From the NCBI GenBank assembly GCA_030530905.1, contig JAUMUB010000064.1, positions 1-5,889 of the forward strand: 5,889 nt of DNA, read 5' to 3'. The position numbers and the translations under genes are program-made. Below the pieces are notes generated by a model. That model worked only from the letters and a program-made list of their open reading frames with translations. It did no database searches and was not told the DNA's origin. Of the stretch, positions 1 to 5,047 are shown piece by piece; position 1 is the first letter of the stretch; every line of letters begins with the position of its first letter. This DNA comes from Bifidobacteriaceae bacterium. GTDB taxonomy: Bacteria > Actinomycetota > Actinomycetes > Actinomycetales > Bifidobacteriaceae.

Positions 1-922
1 GTTTTATGTACACATAGCAATAGCAATAAAAGTTGATAGCAATGATTTTATAGTTGCATACTAGTTTAGTTTCATACTGTATTTCTCGTACTGTTTTATC
101 ATCTGTAAGATTCTCACCTAACTTATTAGGCTTTCCTTTACCATGCCAATCAGAACCGCCAGTAACGAGAAGATTCTTACGCTGCGCAATATCTAATAAA
201 CGTTCACGCTGAAATTGGTCATTTCCACGATGCCATACTTCTAAACCGTCAAGCCCTTCATCAGCAAGCTGTTCTAGTTGGCTATTATTCAGTAGAACCT
301 TATTACGCCGAATATCACCTGCATGAGCAATCACGCAAACACCACCAGCAGCTTTAACTGCTTGTAGCACTTCGTGAGTGGTTGGTGAGGGCGTAGGCAC
401 ATAATATTTGCTACGCGAATTTATTATCGTATCGAATGCTTCACTACGATTTTCAACTACCCCCAACTGTACAAGGGCATCAGCAATATGAGGCCTACCA
501 ATAGTTGTATTAGCACCCTCTTTGCACTGTTGAACAACCTGCTCCCATGAAATAGGGTAATCACGTGATAGCAATTCCACCATGTGCTGTGAGCGAGCAA
601 TACGCTCTTGCCGAGTTTTTTGGAAAAGGTTAGAAAGCTCAACATTCATCGAATCATACTGATATGCCAGCATATGCACCGAAACACAGCCTTCCTCTGC
701 TGTAATTTCCGTACCATACATCACAGGATAGCTCAATTTTGCGCTAACCGCCTTAGCTATCTGCCAGCCCGCACTCGTATCATGATCGCTAATTGCCACA
801 CCATGCAATCCGAAAAGTTGCGCTTCTTGAATTAAATATTCAACACTTTGCGTACCATCCGAAAATACAGTGTGGCAATGTAAATCCCATCCAACAGCTG
901 GAGGAGTAACAGCAATAGTCAT
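1..922 (-). CDS. PHP-domain phosphoesterase (RNase AM / TrpH-like), 3' end off the left edge
   Basis: The frame opens with ATG at 922-920 and stays open for 307 codons to the window edge, so the C-terminus is not seen. It carries the metal-binding PHP motifs: DLHCHTVFSDG (residues 13-23), AISDHD (43-48), GTEI with Glu72, His83, GRPHIAD (142-148), IAHAGD (198-203) and GGSDWHG (255-261). This order is typical of the YciV/TrpH group, whose studied members are 5'-3' exoribonucleases or nucleoside 3',5'-bisphosphate phosphatases. A cytosolic phosphoesterase acting on short RNA or nucleotides is therefore likely, but the exact substrate is inferred. The start lies 2 nt after the cupin stop, and a weak AAGAG ribosome binding site (930-934) sits inside the cupin gene, so translational coupling is likely. 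Homologues as I recall them are about 275-290 residues and end soon after the segment near residue 281. The last 25 or so visible residues are Tyr/Cys/Ile-rich and look unlike the family. Confidence 0.88.
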   Translation of the reverse strand, partial: MTIAVTPPAVGWDLHCHTVFSDGTQSVEYLIQEAQLFGLHGVAISDHDTSAGWQIAKAVSAKLSYPVMYGTEITAEEGCVSVHMLAYQYDSMNVELSNLFQKTRQERIARSQHMVELLSRDYPISWEQVVQQCKEGANTTIGRPHIADALVQLGVVENRSEAFDTIINSRSKYYVPTPSPTTHEVLQAVKAAGGVCVIAHAGDIRRNKVLLNNSQLEQLADEGLDGLEVWHRGNDQFQRERLLDIAQRKNLLVTGGSDWHGKGKPNKLGENLTDDKTVREIQYETKLVCNYKIIAINFYCYCYVYIK

Positions 923-924
923 TC

Positions 925-1272
925 TTATGCTCTTGCAGCCGTGTTCATCGTAAGCATCATAATTGTTGGCTCTTCTGCCAGCACTGCATGAGGTAATCGA
1001 ACAGGAAAATACACTAAGCCTCCCTGTACAAGCTCAGTCTTTTTATCACCGCTAGTAATAGTAACTTTACCTTGCAATACTTGCACAAACACAGGCATTG
1101 CAGCAGTATGCTCACTCAATTCCTGACCTTTATCCATAGCAAATACAACAATATTGCCACCCTCAGTGCTCATCACAGTTCGCGAAACTGTTGCCTCAGG
1201 TTGAATACTGACTAAAGATGTTACGTCATCAATCGAATGTAATTCAAAAACGTCTTGATTAGACTGTTCCAT
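925..1272 (-). CDS. small single-domain cupin protein
   Basis: A 115-residue protein, the usual size for a stand-alone cupin. The first cupin motif is visible around residues 49-68 (KGQELSEH, then VQVLQG) and the second around 84-97 (GGLVYFPVRLPHAV), as expected for a conserved beta-barrel. The classical metal site has two His and a Glu in motif 1 and one His in motif 2. Here only His55 and His95 stand in the expected places, and motif 1 reads HTA instead of HxH, so metal binding may be altered or lost. Small cupins of this kind can be enzymes, sensors or binding proteins, so no reaction can be assigned. The start is supported by GGAG (1283-1286) and AAAGG (1277-1281) just upstream. The gene sits 21 nt after the methyltransferase and 2 nt before the PHP gene, in one apparent operon. 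Confidence 0.85.
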   Translation of the reverse strand: MEQSNQDVFELHSIDDVTSLVSIQPEATVSRTVMSTEGGNIVVFAMDKGQELSEHTAAMPVFVQVLQGKVTITSGDKKTELVQGGLVYFPVRLPHAVLAEEPTIMMLTMNTAARA

Positions 1273-1293
1273 AGTACCTTTACTCCAATTTCA

Positions 1294-2103
1294 TTATTTA
1301 ATCTTGCGCATTACTAATGTAACACCACATAACTCATTACGATACTGAGTAAAGGCTTTCTTCATAGTAAGCACACGCTTACGTGCTTTCGGATTGACGA
1401 TTATATTCTTCAAAATCTTCAATACACCACCAATGCCCTCGTCTTTAATGTTACGACTAATATTTAATAATGCCATTGGTGCTATTTGCACAAACTCAAC
1501 CTCAAAACCCTGCTCTTGCGCAATTTCCTTCCACTCTTGAACAGTTAGAGGACGAGCATTCACTTTAATTGCACGAGCAATATCCTTGCGAATCTGCTCT
1601 TTTGCATCATCGCTTAATGAGTCTGGTTGCAAACCGAGTTCGTGAATGGCATATTGACCACCCATTTTTAAAATTCGATGTGCTTCAGCAATAATTTTTG
1701 CCTTGCCAGCATGAGTTTGCATACTTAGCATAGCTTCGCCAATAACAACGTCATACGTGTCAGATTCTAACCCAGTATCAGTTGCATCCGCGTTAATACA
1801 CTTGCCATTGTGTGCGCTTACAATTTCGCTCACAATCTTCTGAGCCTGCTCATCACGCTCAATACCAGTGTAGTTGCTTGGATTCTTTGCTAGAATGTCA
1901 CGCGCTGTACGTCCTAAGCCAGGAGCAAATTCAACAACATTATGTCCTGTAATATTGCAGTGATCTAACATTGCGTGACTTAACTCTAAACCACCAGGGC
2001 GAAGCACTCTTTTGCCTAAACGTGCAAGTAGCCAATGACCTGGCACATGCTCAATATCGCGCTGCGCAAATGGTAAATCTTTATCTTGAATATTATTTGT
2101 CAT
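1294..2103 (-). CDS. class I SAM-dependent methyltransferase, substrate unknown
   Basis: A 269-residue protein with a Rossmann-type methyltransferase core. The SAM-binding glycine motif is VVEFAPGLG (residues 56-64). The acidic residue that normally binds the SAM ribose is Glu82 in GIERD, Asp106 follows in NADATD, and motif IV reads YDVVIGEAML (117-126). The post-core strand region is RILKMGG (143-149) followed by YAIHELGL. This order resembles the broad UbiE/small-molecule methyltransferase group rather than rRNA or DNA methylases. The last 80 or so residues form a Lys-rich extension that I cannot link to a substrate. It is first in the minus-strand operon with the cupin and PHP genes; pairing with a cupin suggests a shared small-molecule or stress role, which is only inference. 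No Shine-Dalgarno sequence precedes ATG 2103-2101, while a -10-like element lies 6 nt upstream, so the mRNA may be leaderless. Confidence 0.88.
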   Translation of the reverse strand: MTNNIQDKDLPFAQRDIEHVPGHWLLARLGKRVLRPGGLELSHAMLDHCNITGHNVVEFAPGLGRTARDILAKNPSNYTGIERDEQAQKIVSEIVSAHNGKCINADATDTGLESDTYDVVIGEAMLSMQTHAGKAKIIAEAHRILKMGGQYAIHELGLQPDSLSDDAKEQIRKDIARAIKVNARPLTVQEWKEIAQEQGFEVEFVQIAPMALLNISRNIKDEGIGGVLKILKNIIVNPKARKRVLTMKKAFTQYRNELCGVTLVMRKIK

Positions 2104-2109
2104 ATTTAC

Positions 2110-2138
2110 AAAATACCGAAGAATTTGTTTTTTATCTA
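2110..2138 (-). promoter_or_regulatory. candidate leaderless promoter of the methyltransferase operon
   Basis: On the minus strand, a -35-like TAGATA (2133-2138) is followed after 17 nt by a -10-like TATTTT (2110-2115). Six nucleotides then lead to the ATG at 2103, which would put transcription start at or next to the start codon. This agrees with the absence of any purine-rich ribosome binding site. The match is modest in an AT-rich stretch. A second option uses TTGAAA (2217-2222) and TATAAT (2192-2197), but its 19-nt spacer is long. Confidence 0.35.
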
Positions 2139-2170
2139 GTATTTTGCGAAAAAATTATTATGTAAGCAAT

Positions 2171-2199
2171 TATTATCATAGATCATAAAATATTATAAT
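2171..2199 (+). promoter_or_regulatory. candidate promoter of the VKOR gene
   Basis: A perfect -10 hexamer TATAAT lies at 2194-2199, 47 nt before the VKOR start codon. The -35 is poor: TATTAT at 2171-2176 with a 17-nt spacer, or TTATCA at 2173-2178 with a 15-nt spacer. A weak ribosome binding site AGAAAAG (2234-2240) precedes the ATG by 6 nt. A -10-like TATAAT on the opposite strand (2192-2197) overlaps, so any divergent promoters here would be close together. Confidence 0.45.
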
Positions 2200-2200
2200 C
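2181..2200. promoter_or_regulatory. imperfect 20-bp palindrome, possible operator
   Basis: The sequence GATCATAAAATATTATAATC matches its own reverse complement at 16 of 20 positions, with outer arms GATxATA and TATxATC. It covers the VKOR -10 hexamer and lies between divergent genes, which is where a repressor site would be expected. A 6-bp direct repeat, ATCATA, occurs at 2175-2180 and 2182-2187. AT-rich DNA readily yields such palindromes by chance, so this is only a candidate, and I do not recognise the site of a named regulator. Confidence 0.3.
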
Positions 2201-2246
2201 GTCATGGTACAGTTATTTTCAAAAGAACTCTACAGAAAAGAATATT

Positions 2247-2870
2247 ATGAATGTTGAGCAGCGACCATTAACAGGTTTTCGTCATAACGCACTCTGGGTT
2301 TACTCTATCGCATTATTAGCATCATTAGGTGCTTTATTTGTTTCTTTTGCTTTATCGGTTGAAACCCTAGAGTTAGCAAAACACCCAAATCAGGCTTTAG
2401 CATGTGATGTAAACGGTGTTATTTCTTGTACCACAGTTGCTCAATCATGGCAGTCTACGCTATTACAAATAGCAGGCGTGGGTGTGCCAAATGCTTTTAT
2501 CGGCATTGCCGCTGAAAGCGTGTTCGTCACAGTCGCCGTCTTAGGTTTAACGAAAATACGATTCCCACGTTGGTTTTCAATCGCAACATGGTGCGGTAGC
2601 TTTTTCGCATTTGCAGGCACTATCTGGTTAATCAGTCAATCAATGTTTGTTATTAACGCGCTATGCCCATGGTGTTTAGGATTATTCTTCTGTACAACTC
2701 TTCAATTTTTCGCATTCTCTCATGCCACTGTTGTTATACAAAAAATTGGGCATACTAAATTATTAAATACAATATACCGATTCCATTACGATATTATGCT
2801 TGAAATTTTATGGATACTACTTGTTATTGCTTGCATAGTTATTAAATACAGTGCTGTATTATTCTCATAA
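2247..2870 (+). CDS. VKOR-family membrane thiol oxidoreductase (disulfide-bond formation)
   Basis: A 207-residue integral membrane protein of the vitamin K epoxide reductase family, which in bacteria reoxidises a DsbA-like thiol oxidase and passes electrons to quinone. The diagnostic parts are present: a loop cysteine pair Cys53 and Cys61 (ACDVNGVISC), the VPNAFIG stretch (80-86) leading into the second membrane segment, and the CPWC active site (140-143) at the start of the fourth. I see about five hydrophobic segments: roughly residues 14-37, 75-101, 110-134, 142-160 and 184-206. There is no fused thioredoxin domain, so a separate DsbA/MdbA-like partner must be encoded elsewhere. In actinobacteria such as Actinomyces and Corynebacterium this pathway folds pilins and other exported proteins. 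The gene stands alone, with a divergent neighbour upstream and a hairpin terminator 25 nt after its stop. Confidence 0.93.
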   Translation: MNVEQRPLTGFRHNALWVYSIALLASLGALFVSFALSVETLELAKHPNQALACDVNGVISCTTVAQSWQSTLLQIAGVGVPNAFIGIAAESVFVTVAVLGLTKIRFPRWFSIATWCGSFFAFAGTIWLISQSMFVINALCPWCLGLFFCTTLQFFAFSHATVVIQKIGHTKLLNTIYRFHYDIMLEILWILLVIACIVIKYSAVLFS

Positions 2871-2895
2871 GAATATTCATACAAATCTTCTTATA

Positions 2896-2934
2896 AGTAT
2901 GCCCCTCAAATTGCGAGGGGCATACTAAAATTTT
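2896..2934. terminator. strong hairpin between convergent VKOR and dapF genes
   Basis: A perfect 12-bp stem pairs AGTATGCCCCTC (2896-2907) with GAGGGGCATACT (2915-2926) around a 7-nt loop. A short T-run (2931-2934) follows on the plus strand after four A residues. It starts 25 nt past the VKOR stop and lies 115 nt beyond the dapF stop, so it can end transcription from the VKOR side and perhaps the other as well. The U-tract is weak for a textbook intrinsic terminator, but the stem is the strongest in the window. Confidence 0.75.
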
Positions 2935-3041
2935 GCAAACCAAAATTACAAAAACTTGAGTGTTACAAGCTCTCTTGCATACACGGCTTAGCTAAATATT
3001 ACGGCATACTATGCTTACTGCAATATAAAGCATCAAACTTC

Positions 3042-3941
3042 TTATAAAAGTTCAATATTACTTACTAACATTGCAGAACCTGTTAAAATAACCTCATCAT
3101 CATGAACTTCGATGAGTAACACACCACCTGGAACAGTTATACGCCAATTTGATATTCCAGTTTTTTCACGTAATACAACTGCAGTTGCACCTAAACCTGT
3201 ACCACAAGATAGAGTTTCGCCTACTCCACGCTCGTATACACGCATTGTAGCTTCGCCAAAATTCTGGTCTACATCCACCTTATCAACACGAACAAACTCC
3301 ACATTTTGCCCCTGAGATAATACTGGGGAAACTAATGGTTGAGCATTCAACTTAAGCATAGTAAGGTCTGATAATGTGCTACTTTCTTCCTCTACAGGAA
3401 CAACCACATGAGGATTACCCATATCAACAAATGTGCCTGCAGCAGCGCCATCTTCACCAGGAAGCGTTACCGTGTACTCGTCTAACTCTCCGCACTGGTA
3501 AGCACCTAAATTCACTTGGAATGAATTCTTGCCAGTAGGCTCGTAATCGTCTAAGAACTTAATAACTTTCACTCCTGCGCGTGTGCCGAGTGGGTATGAA
3601 TCACCTTGAACAAGAGAAATGTATTCGTTTCTTAATGCAAAAAGCGAGATTGCTCGAGTGCCATTACCGCACATTTCTGCTATGGAACCATCGGCATTAC
3701 GGTAGTCCATAAACCATTCAGCGCCTTTTTCTTCGCACTCTTGAACAATTGCTGGATCTAAGTCGCGAACATATTGAACTGGAACAAGTCGAATAACACC
3801 GTCACCGCCGACACCAAAATGGCGGTCACATAATACTTTTACTTCTAATTCTTCAGGATCGTATTCGCCCTTTGGATCAGCGTACACGATAAAATCATTA
3901 CCTGAAGCATGAGTTTTAGATACTTTCATTGGAATTGTCAT
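3042..3941 (-). CDS. dapF: diaminopimelate epimerase DapF
   Basis: A 299-residue cytosolic enzyme that converts LL-diaminopimelate to meso-diaminopimelate, the last step before lysine and, in some species, the cross-linking residue of peptidoglycan. The N-terminal KTHASGNDFIV (residues 9-19) is the family signature. The two catalytic cysteines are in place: Cys91 in EMCGNGTRA and Cys246 in GETLSCGTG. Substrate-binding segments RNADGS (81-86), GNPH (175-178) and ERGVGE (237-242) are also intact. The protein is slightly longer than the 275-residue E. coli enzyme because of an insertion around residues 54-76, of a kind I associate with actinobacterial DapF. It converges with the VKOR gene and diverges from murI. 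No ribosome binding site precedes the ATG at 3941-3939 and a good promoter abuts it, so a leaderless mRNA is likely. An alternative start at Met5 has no ribosome binding site either. Confidence 0.97.
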   Translation of the reverse strand: MTIPMKVSKTHASGNDFIVYADPKGEYDPEELEVKVLCDRHFGVGGDGVIRLVPVQYVRDLDPAIVQECEEKGAEWFMDYRNADGSIAEMCGNGTRAISLFALRNEYISLVQGDSYPLGTRAGVKVIKFLDDYEPTGKNSFQVNLGAYQCGELDEYTVTLPGEDGAAAGTFVDMGNPHVVVPVEEESSTLSDLTMLKLNAQPLVSPVLSQGQNVEFVRVDKVDVDQNFGEATMRVYERGVGETLSCGTGLGATAVVLREKTGISNWRITVPGGVLLIEVHDDEVILTGSAMLVSNIELL

Positions 3942-3948
3942 AGTACAT

Positions 3949-3978
3949 ATACTAGTAATTTCAACCTTGCACAGTCAA
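3949..3978 (-). promoter_or_regulatory. dapF promoter, probably giving a leaderless mRNA
   Basis: On the minus strand, a near-consensus -35 TTGACT (3973-3978) is followed after 18 nt by a -10 TAGTAT (3949-3954). Only 7 nt (3942-3948) then separate the -10 from the dapF ATG, so transcription should begin at the start codon or one base before it. This fits the lack of a Shine-Dalgarno sequence. Leaderless transcripts are common in actinobacteria. Confidence 0.6.
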
Positions 3979-3997
3979 TTTATTTCCACGTTTATGC

Positions 3998-4013
3998 GTT
4001 ACAATTATGTAAC
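3998..4013. promoter_or_regulatory. perfect inverted repeat between dapF and murI, possible operator
   Basis: GTTACA (3998-4003) and TGTAAC (4008-4013) form a perfect 6-bp inverted repeat around the 4-nt spacer ATTA. It lies 19 nt upstream of the dapF -35 and about 90 nt before the murI start codon, so a bound protein could act on either gene. I do not recognise the site of a known regulator. The murI promoter is not clear: weak options are a -10 TATAAA (4033-4038), or TAAAAT (4071-4076) with TCTACA (4049-4054). Confidence 0.35.
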
Positions 4014-4090
4014 TTTTGTAATTATTTGCGATTATAAAATAAATCCACTCTACACGTATCCCCTAACGTCTAAAATATAGACTGAGTAAA

Positions 4091-4097
4091 AAGGAGG
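4091..4097 (+). promoter_or_regulatory. strong ribosome binding site of murI
   Basis: AAGGAGG, an almost full anti-16S match, sits 4 nt before the ATG at 4102. It fixes the murI start and is the only strong Shine-Dalgarno sequence in the window, in contrast to dapF and the methyltransferase. Confidence 0.85.
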
Positions 4098-4101
4098 CGT
4101 T

Positions 4102-4890
4102 ATGCAGGCAAGTGCTCCAATCGGCGTATTTGACTCTGGTTTAGGCGGTATTTCTGTTGTAAAGGATTTACACCGTATGCTTCCTGGTGAGGATATTATA
4201 TTTTTTGGTGACTCTCACAATGCACCTTACGGCACAAAGACACCTGAGCAAGTTCGCAATCTATCATTCCATACTGCACAGCTTCTTATTGAAAAAGGCG
4301 TAAAAGCGATTATTATTGCTTGCAACACTGCAACTTCTGCAGCAGCACCCCTATTACGGGAGCAGTGCGAGATCCCTATTATTGGCATGGAGCCTGCCTT
4401 AAAAGTGGCATGTGAACTAGATTCTGCCCCTCAAACTGTGGTCGTTTCCGCTACCGCACTAACTCTTAAAGAAGAAAAATTTGCCTCATTAGTAAAACGA
4501 TTTGCACAAAGCAACAACATTTACCCAAACCCTTGCCCAGATCTTGTGACAATTATTGAAAATGGGCAGCTTGAAAATACTACTCGAGTTGAGCACACTA
4601 TTCAGCGGTACTTCCAGCAATATACACTTTCTGCTATCGATTCAGTGGTTTTAGGTTGCACTCATTTTGTATTCTACCGAAAATACTTTCACGACTTTTT
4701 CCCTGATACCGTTCATATTATTGACGGCAACGAAGGGACTGTGCACCATTTACAACATGTTCTCAACGAACAGCATATGATTAATCCTCAAAAACGCGGC
4801 ACAGTAACATTATTAAATTCTGATGAATCTCGTCAAGCTTATGCTCAATATTTATTGAATGATGTTTCATTACATCGTAAAGATTTTTAG
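4102..4890 (+). CDS. murI: glutamate racemase MurI
   Basis: A 262-residue cofactor-independent racemase that makes D-glutamate from L-glutamate for the peptidoglycan stem peptide. The signature GVFDSGLGG is at residues 8-16 (Asp11), followed by FGDS (35-38) and NAPYG (40-44). The two catalytic cysteines are Cys74 in ACNTATSAA and Cys186 in GCTH, with His188 next to the second. Length is normal for the family and nothing is missing. The wording GCTHFVFYR rather than the more common GCTHYPLL resembles bifidobacterial homologues, as I recall them. The start is set by the AAGGAGG ribosome binding site. It is transcribed away from dapF, another amino-acid racemising or epimerising enzyme of cell-wall supply, and ends about 106 nt before a bidirectional terminator. 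The region 4891-4996 between the stop and the hairpin holds nothing recognisable. Confidence 0.96.
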   Translation: MQASAPIGVFDSGLGGISVVKDLHRMLPGEDIIFFGDSHNAPYGTKTPEQVRNLSFHTAQLLIEKGVKAIIIACNTATSAAAPLLREQCEIPIIGMEPALKVACELDSAPQTVVVSATALTLKEEKFASLVKRFAQSNNIYPNPCPDLVTIIENGQLENTTRVEHTIQRYFQQYTLSAIDSVVLGCTHFVFYRKYFHDFFPDTVHIIDGNEGTVHHLQHVLNEQHMINPQKRGTVTLLNSDESRQAYAQYLLNDVSLHRKDF

Positions 4891-4996
4891 TTATTGACTG
4901 TCAAAGTAGAATAATCAGAGTGTATTGTTCTAGCTCATACAACATTTGAGATTAAACAAATTTTACCGATAAATAATTAGATTTTAATCACATATG

Positions 4997-5034
4997 AAAA
5001 TGCTCTAGCATCTTGAAGACACTAGAGCATTTTT
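4997..5034. terminator. bidirectional intrinsic terminator between murI and the LPXTG gene
   Basis: A perfect 12-bp stem pairs AAAATGCTCTAG (4997-5008) with CTAGAGCATTTT (5022-5033) around a 13-nt loop. The stem ends in T-runs on both strands, the usual form of a terminator shared by convergent genes. It lies 106 nt past the murI stop and 14 nt past the stop of the surface-protein gene. Confidence 0.85.
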
Positions 5035-5047
5035 CTTGTAGTTATAT

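Noticed and set aside
16..45. Three TAGCAA units resembling a short repeat array
   Set aside because: The units are 6 bp and unevenly spaced. That is far too short for CRISPR repeats, and chance is likely in AT-rich DNA.
457..835. Short open frames at 457-645 (minus) and 608-835 (plus) within the PHP gene
   Set aside because: The PHP frame covers the whole stretch with intact catalytic motifs, and these alternatives show no domain or ribosome binding site.
1971..2165. Plus-strand 64-codon frame running from the methyltransferase gene into the control region
   Set aside because: Mostly antisense to the methyltransferase N-terminus, with no ribosome binding site and no recognisable protein.
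2166..2187. Possible Fur-type box (ATTATTATCAT)
   Set aside because: Only a partial match to the 19-bp consensus, with no iron-related gene adjacent.
2887..3047. Repeated CTTCTTATAA (2887-2896 and 3038-3047) and GCATAC copies flanking the VKOR/dapF intergenic region, considered as insertion-element ends or a small RNA
   Set aside because: The 10-bp direct copies have no terminal inverted repeats, no transposase remnant and no promoter between them.
3112..3315. Plus-strand open frame of 67 codons inside dapF
   Set aside because: It lies wholly antisense to a clear dapF gene, has no ribosome binding site or family resemblance, and is explained by dapF codon usage.
4894..4904. Palindrome TTGAC-T-GTCAA just after murI, with a -35-like hexamer
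   Set aside because: No -10 element lies at a usable distance and no gene begins downstream on that strand before the terminator.
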